From positions 1 through 10,223 of the forward strand of contig JAJZYI010000109.1 in NCBI GenBank assembly GCA_021798135.1: a stretch of DNA of 10,223 nt, in the 5' to 3' direction. A program made the position numbers and the translations under genes. Source of the DNA: Actinomycetes bacterium. Its GTDB lineage: Bacteria; Actinomycetota; Acidimicrobiia; Acidimicrobiales; UBA8190. Below are positions 1-6,081 of the stretch, in pieces; the first letter of the stretch is position 1, and each line of letters opens with the position of its first letter. The notes below the pieces were generated by a model. It had not been told where the DNA came from. It searched no databases and saw nothing but the letters and a program-made list of their open reading frames with translations.

Positions 1-162
1 CCGAGCCGGCCCCGGCGTGCCCTCGCGCCGAGCCGGCCCCGGCGTGCCCTCGCGCCGAGCCGGCCCCGGCGTGCCTTCGCACCGTCCGGGCCATGGTGTC
101 CCCGCGTGCCGAGCGGGCCCCGGCGCCCCCTCGCCCCGACGGGGCCTCGGCGCACCGCCGCC
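1..162. repeat. Degenerate 27-bp tandem array (six units, left edge cut)
   Basis: Units begin at 1, 28, 55, 82, 109 and 136. Units 1 and 2 are identical, each starting CCGAGCCGGCCCCGGCG; unit 3 differs at about two bases. Unit 5 matches at about 23 of 27 positions, and units 4 and 6 at about 18 of 27. The gradient suggests recent duplication at the left and decay to the right. The array probably continues beyond the window. There are no unique spacers, so it is not a CRISPR array. In one forward frame it would read as a 9-residue Arg/Pro/Gly repeat, which I regard as fortuitous. Confidence 0.85.
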
Positions 163-230
163 GCTCGCGACCGGCTGCCCGCCGCCCCTGCGTGCTCACC
201 CGCTCGACCATGCCGACCTCCTGCGACCCC

Positions 231-248
231 GGCCGGCTCGAGCCGGCC
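231..248. repeat. Perfect 18-bp palindrome
   Basis: GGCCGGCTCGAGCCGGCC is fully self-complementary with no spacer. It could be a binding site for a dimeric protein or a decayed hairpin element. It lies about 200 bp beyond the DUF1918 stop codon, which is too far for an ordinary terminator. In DNA this GC-rich, palindromes of GGCC-type words arise easily, so the functional weight is modest. Confidence 0.45.
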
Positions 249-420
249 ATGGCACCAAGGCGCGCACGGCCCCGAACGGGCGATGCCCGGCCGGGCGTGC
301 TCGCACCTGGCGCTTCCCATGGTGCCCGCAGGCGCGCGCACGCGGCAGGGCCGAACGGCACCACGGCCGCTGCAGCGGGAGCACGGGACGGCGGGCCGGG
401 TCGGCGTGAGGGTTGCCGCC

Positions 421-433
421 GGCCGCTGCGGCC
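421..433 (-). terminator. Possible short hairpin after the DUF1918 gene
   Basis: GGCCGCTGCGGCC forms a 5-bp all-GC stem around CTG and lies 15-27 nt past the DUF1918 stop codon. No T-tract follows, as is common in high-GC actinobacteria. The stem is short, so this is only a candidate. Confidence 0.25.
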
Positions 434-447
434 CCGCCAGGTCGAGG

Positions 448-648
448 TCAGGACGCGGCTCGCCCGAGGTGCTCGACGGCGGCGTCCGACCCGGGGAAGA
501 AGAGGGTGGTGTGCCCCGAGTCGTCCCAGCGGACCATGTACGGGGGCGTTCCGCCCGGCCCGTGGATCTCCACGATCTGCCCCGTGTGCACGGGCTCCCC
601 CGTGTGACGGCTCTTGACGACGATGCGGTCGCCCACTGTCGCTTCCAT
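448..648 (-). CDS. DUF1918 domain small protein (Rv0569/Rv2302-like)
   Basis: The product is a 66-residue protein that is almost entirely one DUF1918 domain, a small SH3-like beta barrel. It shows the family pattern: MEATVGDRIVVKS at the N-terminus, then GQIVEIHGPGGTPPYMVRW (about residues 23-41), then a short HTTLFFPG strand (46-53). The family includes M. tuberculosis Rv0569 and Rv2302; Rv0569 belongs to the DosR dormancy regulon. The molecular role is unknown, and nucleic-acid binding has been proposed for such folds. The ATG at 648 was chosen because an AAGGAGG Shine-Dalgarno lies just upstream and family members begin at this Met. The frame stays open to 765, but the extra 39 codons look non-coding. 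A DosR-like box sits 53 bp upstream (701-716). Family assignment is secure; function is not. Confidence 0.9.
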   Translation of the reverse strand: MEATVGDRIVVKSRHTGEPVHTGQIVEIHGPGGTPPYMVRWDDSGHTTLFFPGSDAAVEHLGRAAS

Positions 649-700
649 GGCGCCTCCTTCGCTCGTCACGGCCATCCTCGCGTCGTCGGCGGCGGCACGC

Positions 701-716
701 CAGGGTCCAAGGTCAC
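701..716 (-). promoter_or_regulatory. DosR/DevR-like box upstream of the DUF1918 gene
   Basis: Read toward the gene, the site is GTGACCTTGGACCCTG. It differs from the mycobacterial DosR core GGGACTTTNGNCCC at two positions (second and sixth). The same two substitutions occur in the site at 7584-7599, which suggests a genuine variant of the motif rather than noise. It lies 53 bp upstream of the start codon, a usual distance for an activator site. Binding is inferred from the match and from the gene being of the Rv0569 family. Confidence 0.5.
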
Positions 717-789
717 GGCCACGGCCGGGTCCCTCCGGTCGGACCGTGCCGGCCGGCACAGGCACGCCGACCGGCGCTGCGACCGTCCG

Positions 790-1224
790 TCAGCCCCGGC
801 GTGCCCGCCGCTGCGCGTCGAGCGCGCCCGCGACCGTGGACACCCACTGGCCCTCGTCCCACCACTCCACGGTGGCCTGCCCGGCCAGCCGCAGCTCCAG
901 CGGCACCAGCACCGCGCGCTGCACCTCGCCGAGGGACCCGACCTCCGCTGCCAGCTCCAGCACCTGGCCGGCGAGGTACGAACGTGCCGCTCGCCACCCG
1001 TCCTCGACGGTGCCGGCCCCGCGCAGGTCGGCCTCGTACTCGCGCCGCAGCTCGGCCTCCCGGCCGTGCGCCAGCAGGTTCGTCCACATCCAGACGGGCA
1101 CGTAGCCGTCCCGCTGGAGCACCACCTCGGCCAGGTTCCCGGCCAGGAACGCCTCACACTCCGCGAGCAGCTCCGCCCCCGAAGCCGAGCGGCGCGGCAT
1201 CCAATCCCACCTGCCAAGTCCCAT
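790..1224 (-). CDS. Conserved-looking hypothetical protein, 144 aa
   Basis: I do not recognise the family. The protein is probably soluble and mostly helical. A short basic N-terminus (MGLGRWDWMPRRS) is followed by an acidic amphipathic helix (ELLAECEAFLAGNLAEVVLQ), a Trp-rich turn (YVPVWMWTNLLAHGREAELR), a second helical stretch (GWRAARSYLAGQVLELAAEV) and a C-terminal segment containing VEWWDEGQWVSTVAGAL. There is no signal peptide or membrane span. The ATG at 1224 has GAGGAGG at a suitable spacing. The frame extends to 1431, but the extra residues are Pro/Arg/Ser-rich and look non-coding. It lies 141 bp upstream of the DUF1918 gene on the same strand, but that gene has its own candidate promoter, so they may be separate units. 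A weak DosR-like site lies upstream (1504-1521). Confidence 0.75.
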   Translation of the reverse strand: MGLGRWDWMPRRSASGAELLAECEAFLAGNLAEVVLQRDGYVPVWMWTNLLAHGREAELRREYEADLRGAGTVEDGWRAARSYLAGQVLELAAEVGSLGEVQRAVLVPLELRLAGQATVEWWDEGQWVSTVAGALDAQRRARRG

Positions 1225-1503
1225 GGCGCACACCTCCTCGCTCCGCGGTCGGTCCGGCCGCTTCCTGCTCTGCCGGATGGCACCGCCACGACTCGACGAG
1301 CGTGCGGACCTGCCGGCGCGCCCCTCCGACCGGCGCGCCGGCGGCCACGGCGGCGAGGTCGGCTGCCCCGGCGGCAAGTGCGGACCCGCGTCCACCGGGA
1401 ACTTCCCCGATGGAGGCCACGCGCTGCGCACCGCCCGGCACCCGCTCTTCGTCCACGGCGACCACCTCCGGAGCCACGGTAAGCCCGGCGCCGTGCCGCC
1501 GGG

Positions 1504-1521
1504 CAGGGTCGAACGGCCCTG
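1504..1521 (-). promoter_or_regulatory. Weak DosR-like box for the 144-aa gene
   Basis: The minus strand reads GGGCCGTTCGACCCTG (1506-1521 region), which differs from the DosR core at two positions, the fourth and sixth. The fourth (A) is normally well conserved, so the match is weaker than its count suggests. It overlaps the first copy of the 60-bp-spaced repeat and lies about 280 bp upstream of the leftward gene, rather far for an activator site. Confidence 0.2.
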
Positions 1522-1598
1522 CGCCGCACGGGCTCGCGGATGGCGCCGGGCCGGCGCCGTGCTGCTTCGCGAGCGGCCTTGCGCCGCACGGGCTCGCG
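1511..1598. repeat. 28-bp direct repeat spaced 60 bp, with inverted core
   Basis: Copies at 1511-1538 and 1571-1598 agree at 26 of 28 bases and share TGCGCCGCACGGGCTCGCG. Between them, GGCGCCGG and CCGGCGCC (1542-1558) form an inverted repeat around one base. GCTCGCG (1532-1538) pairs with CGCGAGC (1568-1574), so the segment could fold into a long interrupted hairpin. The CGGGCTCGCG core also occurs, on the opposite strand, in the 27-bp units at 5810-5917, which hints at a dispersed repeat family. Confidence 0.7.
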
Positions 1599-1668
1599 AC
1601 CTGCGCCCGCCCCCGCCAGCCGGCCGCTGCGACCGTCACCGCCACCATCGCCGGCGCCACCCGCCCGA

Positions 1669-1684
1669 GGGACTTTCGACCCTG
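1669..1684 (+). promoter_or_regulatory. DosR/DevR-type box, exact core match
   Basis: GGGACTTTCGACCCTG matches the mycobacterial DosR core GGGACTTTNGNCCC at every fixed position. DosR dimers activate transcription from such sites under hypoxia, nitric oxide or redox stress. It lies 207 bp upstream of the 127-aa gene on the same strand, so a leader of roughly 150 nt is implied. The imperfectly palindromic site could also act toward the leftward gene. The match is read directly; occupancy is inferred. Confidence 0.65.
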
Positions 1685-1743
1685 GTGAGCGGCCACGGCC
1701 CCGACCGACGATGGACCCTGATCCGATCCGGTCCCGGCTCCTG

Positions 1744-1765
1744 CGGTCGCAGGGCCCTGCGACCG
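1744..1765. promoter_or_regulatory. Perfect 22-bp palindrome in the leader of the 127-aa gene
   Basis: The two 11-bp halves, CGGTCGCAGGG and CCCTGCGACCG, are exact reverse complements with no spacer. An uninterrupted palindrome of this length is more typical of an operator for a dimeric regulator than of a hairpin. It lies 60 bp downstream of the DosR-type box and about 126 bp upstream of the start codon, so it may be in the transcribed leader. No regulator can be named from the sequence. Confidence 0.5.
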
Positions 1766-1891
1766 GTCTGGCGGGGGTCGTGCCGGCAACGGCGCCGGCC
1801 GGCTCCCGAGGTCGATGGGCCCGCACCGCGTGCCCAGGCCCGAATGGCGGTGCTGGGCAGGTGGGCCCACCGAGGCGTCGAGGAGGAGGCC

Positions 1892-2275
1892 ATGCTTGGT
1901 GCGACACAGCGACGCCGAGAGCTCCGTGCCGAGGTGAAGGACCTTCTCGCCTCCCTCGGCGACGACCCGTGGGAGATCGCGGCCCGCCTCGGGCGGACCG
2001 GCGTGCGCGGCATCCCCCACGACCCGCACAACTGCGTGGTCGCCCGGTACCTGTCGGCGATCGTCGGCACCGACCCGGCGGTCTCCCGGGTGGTCGTGTC
2101 GAGGACCGACCTGGCCCTGCGACGGTCGCGGCGCCTCGCCGTGCCCATCCGGGTCGTGCTGCCTCCCGCCCTGCGGGCGTTCATCAGCGCCTTCGACGCC
2201 TACGAGATCCCCGCGCTCGTGGCGCACACGCCGGCCGAGCCCCCCACCCGCCACCACTCGGGCGGGGCGGCCTGA
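1892..2275 (+). CDS. Small basic hypothetical protein, 127 aa
   Basis: I recognise this only as resembling a class of short actinobacterial hypothetical proteins with a GVRG-x-DP-x-C-x-ARYL element; here it reads GVRGIPHDPHNCVVARYL (about residues 35-52). A helical N-terminus (RRRELRAEVKDLLASLGDDP) precedes it. A basic segment (LALRRSRRLAVPIRVVLPP) and a final helix-strand segment (LRAFISAFDAYEIPALV) follow. It has one Cys, no membrane span and no signal peptide. The ATG at 1892 follows a strong AGGAGGAGG. The frame is open far upstream, but those residues are low-complexity and non-coding in character. An exact DosR-type box and a 22-bp palindrome precede the gene. It is monocistronic and convergent with the phosphate operon. 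Function unknown. Confidence 0.8.
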   Translation: MLGATQRRRELRAEVKDLLASLGDDPWEIAARLGRTGVRGIPHDPHNCVVARYLSAIVGTDPAVSRVVVSRTDLALRRSRRLAVPIRVVLPPALRAFISAFDAYEIPALVAHTPAEPPTRHHSGGAA

Positions 2276-2285
2276 CGCGTCCACC

Positions 2286-2336
2286 GCCGGTACCGGCCCC
2301 GCCGGCAGCGGTACCGCTCGGACCACCGGCTGCCGG
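2286..2336. terminator. Inverted-repeat cluster between convergent genes
   Basis: Directly after the 127-aa gene, GCCGGTACCGGC (2286-2297) and AGCGGTACCGCT (2307-2318) are perfect palindromes. The second sits inside a larger stem of CCGGCAGC (2302-2309) and GCTGCCGG (2329-2336). The position just past the stop codon suits rho-independent-like termination without a T-tract, as is usual in high-GC actinobacteria. Confidence 0.5.
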
Positions 2337-2353
2337 GTCCAACACCCCCACGT

Positions 2354-2472
2354 CCGGCCCGCCAGGCCCCCAGTTCCGGCCCGCCAGGCCGCCACCACCG
2401 GCCCGCCAGGCCCCGCACCCCCACCACCCAGCGGGGGTCGCCCGCCAGGCCCCACCAGTGGCCCGTCAGGCG
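2354..2472. repeat. Five copies of a CCGCCAGGC motif, mostly 22 bp apart
   Basis: Copies of roughly CCGGCCCGCCAGGCC start at 2354, 2376, 2398, 2437 and 2458. The first three are identical; the last two are slightly degenerate (GTCGCCC and GTGGCCCGTC starts). Spacing is 22, 22, 39 and 21 bp, about two helical turns. The array fills the convergent gap, and its last copy overlaps the end of the APH-like/ATPase gene. A role in termination from the left-going operon is possible, as is simple repeat expansion. Confidence 0.65.
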
Positions 2473-4013
2473 GCCGGACGCCCCCCGGTGCCCGAGAGCC
2501 CCAGCGCGTCGAGCGCGAGGGCGAGCGTCCGCTCCGGAGGTCCCGACGCGTCGACGGGCCGGGCCGCCGGCCACGGGTCGGCCGCGGCGGCCATCGCTGC
2601 GGCCACCGCAGCCGTGGCGTCCGACAGGCGCTCCCCGGCCTGGCGGCGCCGCTGCATCCGGGCGGCCGCCACGGTGGGGTCGACGCGCAGCTGCAGCTCG
2701 GTGAGCACGCTCGCCGTCTCGCGAGCCACCACTCCTGCCTGCTGCCGCCAGGCCCGGTCCGTGAAGCTCGCGTCGACCACGACCGAGCGGCCCATGCCCA
2801 CGGCGACGCGAGCACGGTCCAGCACCGTCGCATACGTGGCGGCGGTCCAGCCCGCGCCGTAGAGCCCGGAGCCGTAGGCCGACGGGCTGGGGCGGTCGAC
2901 GGGCACGCCTGCGAGCTCCTTGCGCACCTCGTCGGTCCGCAGGACGTCGGCGTCGAGCGCGGTCCCCAGGCCGTCCGCCAGCACGGACTTGCCGCTGCCG
3001 GGCAGACCACCCACCAGTACCAGCCGGACCGTTGCGGCGCCCAGGTGGTCGGCCGCCAGCCGGTGGACGGCGCGGGCGGCTTCCGCCGCGCCGGGACCGC
3101 CCTGGGCCGCCCGCAGGCAGCCGACCTTCGCCCGGACGTACGCCCGGGCAGCGACGTAGTGGTGCAGCAACGACCCCGGCAGCACGGTGCCGGCGAGCTC
3201 CTCGTAGTCGGCACGCAGCGCCCGAGCCAGCTCGGGTCGGCCCAGGCGCTCCAGGTCCATCAGCATGAAGGCCAGGTCGGCGGCGACGTCGACGTGGCGG
3301 AGCCGGTCGTCGAACTCGATGCAGTCGAGGATGCGGGGCCCGTCGTCCAGGCAGAACACGTCCTCCGCCTGGAGGTCCCCGTGCCCGTCGCACACGTGGC
3401 CCCGGGCGACCCGGTCTCGCAGCAGCGGTCCCCGCCCCTGCAGGTAGCGCTCGGCCATCTCGCCGATGGCGGCGTCGGTGGCCTCGTCGAGCACCGCCCC
3501 CACGAACGGGGCGAGCTCCGCCCGGTTCGCCCGCCAGGCCGCCAGCAGCGCCCGGGGCCCGGCCGCCCTGTCGATGTCGGGCCCCCTCGCCGCCCCGGCG
3601 TGGAACGCCACCAGGACCCGGGCCACCTGCCTGACGCACGAGCGCGCCGTCGCCGCGTCGCCGACCAGCGCCGACAGCCGGCGCGACGCCGGCAGGCGCC
3701 GCATGACCACCGCGTGGTCGACCGTCACGCCGCCGACCGACACGTCGGCCACCCCGAGGTAGACGTCCGGTGCGAGCCGCCGGTTGAGCGCCACCTCGCG
3801 CCGGCAGTCCTCGGCCCGGGTGGCGAGGTCCGAGAAGTCGAGGAACCCGAAGCGCACCGGCTTGCGGAACTTCAGCACGCGGTCCCCGAGGAACAGGAGC
3901 GCCGAGATGTGCGTCTCCACGACCGCCGCCGACGCGGCGCCGGCTTCCCCGGCTCCCCGGCCACCGGCGCCCGACGGCGCGTCGACACCCGTCAACGGGT
4001 CCATCGGCCTCAT
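2466..4013 (-). CDS. Aminoglycoside-phosphotransferase-like / P-loop ATPase fusion (Rv2004c-like)
   Basis: The 515-residue protein joins a COG2187-type kinase-like domain to a COG0645-type P-loop kinase domain. The N-terminal half begins ETHISALLFLGDRVLKFRKP and carries the nucleotide-binding lysines. It continues with RRLAPDVYLGV, an APH catalytic-loop analogue HGDLQAEDVF (H near residue 211) and DCIEFDDRLRHVDVAADLAF. In the catalytic loop the usual Asn is Asp. The C-terminal half has Walker A GLPGSGKS (residues 336-343), then RTDEVRKELAG and a C-terminal Arg-rich region typical of small-molecule kinases. M. tuberculosis Rv2004c has this architecture and is in the DosR regulon; the substrate is unknown. 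It follows the DUF47 gene by 72 nt in the same operon. The start is uncertain: GTG 4028, ATG 4013 and ATG 4004 are all possible, none with a strong Shine-Dalgarno. The first about 25 residues are Gly/Ala-rich. Confidence 0.88.
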   Translation of the reverse strand: MRPMDPLTGVDAPSGAGGRGAGEAGAASAAVVETHISALLFLGDRVLKFRKPVRFGFLDFSDLATRAEDCRREVALNRRLAPDVYLGVADVSVGGVTVDHAVVMRRLPASRRLSALVGDAATARSCVRQVARVLVAFHAGAARGPDIDRAAGPRALLAAWRANRAELAPFVGAVLDEATDAAIGEMAERYLQGRGPLLRDRVARGHVCDGHGDLQAEDVFCLDDGPRILDCIEFDDRLRHVDVAADLAFMLMDLERLGRPELARALRADYEELAGTVLPGSLLHHYVAARAYVRAKVGCLRAAQGGPGAAEAARAVHRLAADHLGAATVRLVLVGGLPGSGKSVLADGLGTALDADVLRTDEVRKELAGVPVDRPSPSAYGSGLYGAGWTAATYATVLDRARVAVGMGRSVVVDASFTDRAWRQQAGVVARETASVLTELQLRVDPTVAAARMQRRRQAGERLSDATAAVAAAMAAAADPWPAARPVDASGPPERTLALALDALGLSGTGGRPAA

Positions 4014-4085
4014 CGTGCCGGCCGCCACCGTGCGCCGCCAGGGGCGATCGTCACCGGCGCCGGCGGGACGCGGGTGACGACGGGT

Positions 4086-4751
4086 TCACCGCTCGGCCAG
4101 CACCGCGTACCACAGCCGGTCCGCCACGGCCACGACAAGGTCCCCGCACCGCGCGTACGACCGGTAGAGCTCGCGCGACGTGAACACGGCCCGGAGGTCC
4201 CCCACGGCCACCAGGTCGGCCATCGCCCTGCGGTAGGCGCGCTCCACGGCGCGCGCCCGGCGGACGGCGGCGTCGGCCGCCGCGCCGGCGTCGTCGGGGT
4301 GGCCCCCGAGCGCCGCGAACCCCTCGACGACGTGGCCCATGGCGTCGTGCAGCCGTTCCGCCATGGTGGCGGCATGGCGGTCGGGGACCCACCCGATCGC
4401 CTCCGCCTCGGCCGTGATGTTGCGCACCGCGTTCACGACCCGGTCGCAGCGCTCCGACAGGAGGTACAGGTCCTCCTGGTCGATCGGCGTCGCCAGGGCG
4501 CCGCGCAGCGCCTGGAGCAGGGTCCGCCGTGCCGTGTCGGCGTCGTGCTCGAGCTGGAGCACGGTCGCCGCCAGGCCCTGGTCGGCACCGCCCGACCACT
4601 GGGCGAACACCTCCATGGCGCGCAGGCTCACGTGCCCCTGGGCGACGAGCAGGCCCACGACGTCGGGCGCGAGCGAGAACCAGAAGCGCCGGAACAGGCC
4701 GCGCTGGCCTCGCTGCGAGCGCGCCGGGCGCAACCCGCGGTCGCGGCTCAC
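4086..4751 (-). CDS. DUF47 / PhoU-like phosphate transport accessory protein
   Basis: The 221-residue, largely helical protein matches the DUF47 (PhoU-like) family, which accompanies PiT transporters and is thought to regulate them. Characteristic segments are FWFSLAPDVVGLLVAQGHVS near the N-terminus, LEHDADTARRTLLQALRGAL, the family hallmark TPIDQEDLYLLSERCDRVVN, then AEAIGWVPD and a C-terminal helix ending LVVAVADRLWYAVLAER. The E/D-rich E-x-x-AD motif and the PIDQEDL motif are the metal-binding signature of PhoU-type helical bundles. The GTG start at 4751 overlaps the PiT stop as GTGA, with a G-rich Shine-Dalgarno-like run before it, implying translational coupling and a functional pair. 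Length is normal for the family. The open frame continues upstream only as a shadow of the PiT gene. Confidence 0.9.
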   Translation of the reverse strand: MSRDRGLRPARSQRGQRGLFRRFWFSLAPDVVGLLVAQGHVSLRAMEVFAQWSGGADQGLAATVLQLEHDADTARRTLLQALRGALATPIDQEDLYLLSERCDRVVNAVRNITAEAEAIGWVPDRHAATMAERLHDAMGHVVEGFAALGGHPDDAGAAADAAVRRARAVERAYRRAMADLVAVGDLRAVFTSRELYRSYARCGDLVVAVADRLWYAVLAER

Positions 4752-5767
4752 CCCCCGGCCGCCCGCCACAGCCCGAACAGCCCCGCACCGAGCAGGCCGC
4801 ACGCCGGCACGGTCACCGCCCAGCTGGCCAGGATGCGCGTCACGCCACGCCAGCGTACGTGGCGCCGCCGCCCGGCCAGCCCGGTCCCCACGCGCGCCGA
4901 CGTCGTGACCGCCGAGGTCGACAGCGGCAGGCCCGCTGCCGCGCCCAGCAGGATCACGCCGGCCGAGGCCACCTGGGCGACGAGGTCGTCGACCGGGCCC
5001 GCCGGCGCCAGCCCCCGGGCGACCGTCTGGACGAGGCGGCGCCCCCCCACCACCGTGCCAGCGGCCAGCACGGCCGCGCACGTGACCCGGACCCACGCGG
5101 GGATGCTCGCGCCCGGCCCGAGCACCGATGCGCCCGACAGCCCCGCCGCCAGCACGCCCATGGCCTTCTGGCCGTCGTTGGTGCCGTCCGCCAGCGCGAC
5201 GGCCGCGGCGGCCAGCCACACGCCCGTGTCGAGCGCCGGCCTCGCCGACCGGCGCAACCGCCGCGACAGGCGGCGAACCGGGACCGCCACGGCACCGGCC
5301 GCCACCGCACCGACCACGGGAGCGAGCACCACGCCGGCAAGGACGCCGACGACGCCCGGCGCCGCGAACCCGTGCGGCACGTGCCCCCACGAGACCGCGC
5401 CCCACCCGCCGGCCACCACGCCGGCCCCGGCGAGGCCGCCCACCAGCCCCACGCTGGCGCTGACGGGCAGCCCCCGGCGGGTCGTGAGCCACGTGAAGAC
5501 GACGGAGGCGGCGCTCGCCGCGGCGAGCGTCGGCGCCAGCTGCGCCGGCGGGACGTGCACGATCCCCACCACCGTGCGGGCCACCGCCGTCCCCGCCAGC
5601 AGCCCGCCAGCCAGGTGCCAGGCGACCGACCACGCCACCACCCGCCGGTAGGGGCCGGCGCGGGCCGAGACGAGGGCGGCGCTCGCGTTGGCAGCGTCGC
5701 CCGTCCCGAGCAGGGCGGCGAGGGCGATGCCGGTGAGCACCACGGCCGCCGTCGCCATGGCGGTCAT
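4748..5767 (-). CDS. pit: PiT-family inorganic phosphate transporter
   Basis: The 339-residue polytopic membrane protein fits PiT-family low-affinity phosphate (metal-phosphate:H+) symporters in the cytoplasmic membrane. It has the internally duplicated PiT pattern. The N-terminal copy is GTGDAANASAALVSARA (residues 21-37) and the C-terminal copy ALADGTNDGQKAMGVLAAGL, with DGTND at 194-198. The later LPLSTSAVTTSARVGTGLAG segment matches the family STT...G...G signature. About ten hydrophobic spans are visible. In the first motif the usual Asn-Asp is Gly-Asp, and in the second the usual His-Gly is Asp-Gly. ATG 5767 was chosen; ATG 5758 is equally possible, and neither has a clear Shine-Dalgarno. 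The upstream frame runs through the 27-bp array and is non-coding. It is the first gene of an operon with DUF47 and an APH-like/ATPase gene. Confidence 0.9.
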   Translation of the reverse strand: MTAMATAAVVLTGIALAALLGTGDAANASAALVSARAGPYRRVVAWSVAWHLAGGLLAGTAVARTVVGIVHVPPAQLAPTLAAASAASVVFTWLTTRRGLPVSASVGLVGGLAGAGVVAGGWGAVSWGHVPHGFAAPGVVGVLAGVVLAPVVGAVAAGAVAVPVRRLSRRLRRSARPALDTGVWLAAAAVALADGTNDGQKAMGVLAAGLSGASVLGPGASIPAWVRVTCAAVLAAGTVVGGRRLVQTVARGLAPAGPVDDLVAQVASAGVILLGAAAGLPLSTSAVTTSARVGTGLAGRRRHVRWRGVTRILASWAVTVPACGLLGAGLFGLWRAAGG

Positions 5768-5782
5768 CCGAGCGCCGGGACC

Positions 5783-5971
5783 GGTGCACCTGCGGGCCTG
5801 CAGGTGCTCGGTGCACCCGCGAGCCCGCACGCGGCCGGTGCACCCGCGAGCCCGCACGCGGCCGGTGCACCCGCGAGCCCGCACGCGGCCGGTGCACCCG
5901 CGAGCCCGCACGCGGCCGGTTCGCCTGCGGGCTCGCAGGTACCTCGTGCGCCAGCGAGGCCGCAGGTGCCC
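5783..5971. repeat. 27-bp tandem array, seven units (four identical)
   Basis: Units begin at 5783, 5810, 5837, 5864, 5891, 5918 and 5945. Units 2-5 are identical, each starting GGTGCACCCGCGAGCCCGC; units 1, 6 and 7 are diverged edge copies. Each core unit contains the palindrome GGTGCACC. Unit 1 contains CACCTGC/GCAGGTG, a 7-bp stem with a 6-nt loop, and unit 6 contains CCTGCG/CGCAGG with a 4-nt loop, so edge units fold better than core units. Identical central units imply recent expansion, and copy number may vary between strains. There are no spacers, so it is not a CRISPR array. Confidence 0.95.
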
Positions 5972-6052
5972 GTGAGACCGGGCCACGACGCCGACCCGCC
6001 GCCGGTCCGCCCGCCGGTGCCCGGCAGTCGCTGCGGCATCCTCCCGCTCGCC

Positions 6053-6068
6053 GAGGCCGAAGGTCCCG
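6053..6068 (-). promoter_or_regulatory. DosR/DevR-like box, leftward orientation
   Basis: On the minus strand the site reads GGGACCTTCGGCCTC, which differs from the core GGGACTTTNGNCCC at two positions. It lies 14 bp from the exact box at 6082-6097. Paired boxes with short spacing are usual in mycobacterial DosR promoters. Its orientation points toward the phosphate operon, whose first start codon is about 285 bp away across the repeat array. Confidence 0.5.
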
Positions 6069-6081
6069 ACACCCGCCGCTC

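Larger units (their letters stand above)
1..447. other. Gene-free left edge with repeats
   Basis: I find no credible gene here. Several frames are open only because the DNA is extremely GC-rich and because a 27-bp period keeps frames open. The stretch holds a degenerate 27-bp tandem array (1-162), a perfect 18-bp palindrome (231-248) and a short GC-rich inverted repeat just after the DUF1918 stop (421-433). CCATGG-containing segments recur near 91, 244 and 315, so the part beyond 162 may be older, decayed repeat. A gene entering from the left edge cannot be excluded, since the frame through the array is open from the first bases, but nothing in it looks like a folded protein. Confidence 0.6.
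1225..1891. other. Divergent intergenic region, 667 bp
   Basis: This stretch separates two divergently transcribed unknown genes and contains no credible CDS. Frames are open on both strands, but their translations are low-complexity Arg/Pro/Ala/Gly without protein-like character. It holds a direct repeat spaced by exactly 60 bp (1511-1598) with an inverted repeat between its copies, a weak and a perfect DosR-type box, and a perfect 22-bp palindrome. An 11-bp palindrome GGGAACTTCCC is at 1397-1407. Confidence 0.6.

Noticed and set aside
1397..1407. GGGAACTTCCC as a DosR box
   Set aside because: It is a neat 11-bp palindrome, but the centre and spacing do not fit the DosR core; left as an unassigned palindrome.
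106..1482. Long rightward open frame across the left part of the window
   Set aside because: It runs antisense across two genes with good ribosome sites, and its translation is Arg/Pro/Ala low-complexity throughout.
3045..5651. Long rightward open frame, 868 codons, antisense to the phosphate operon
   Set aside because: It is a shadow of three well-supported leftward genes; the composition is Arg/Pro/Gln/His-rich with no domain.
5783..5971. CRISPR array
   Set aside because: The 27-bp units are directly adjacent with no unique spacers, and no cas genes are present.
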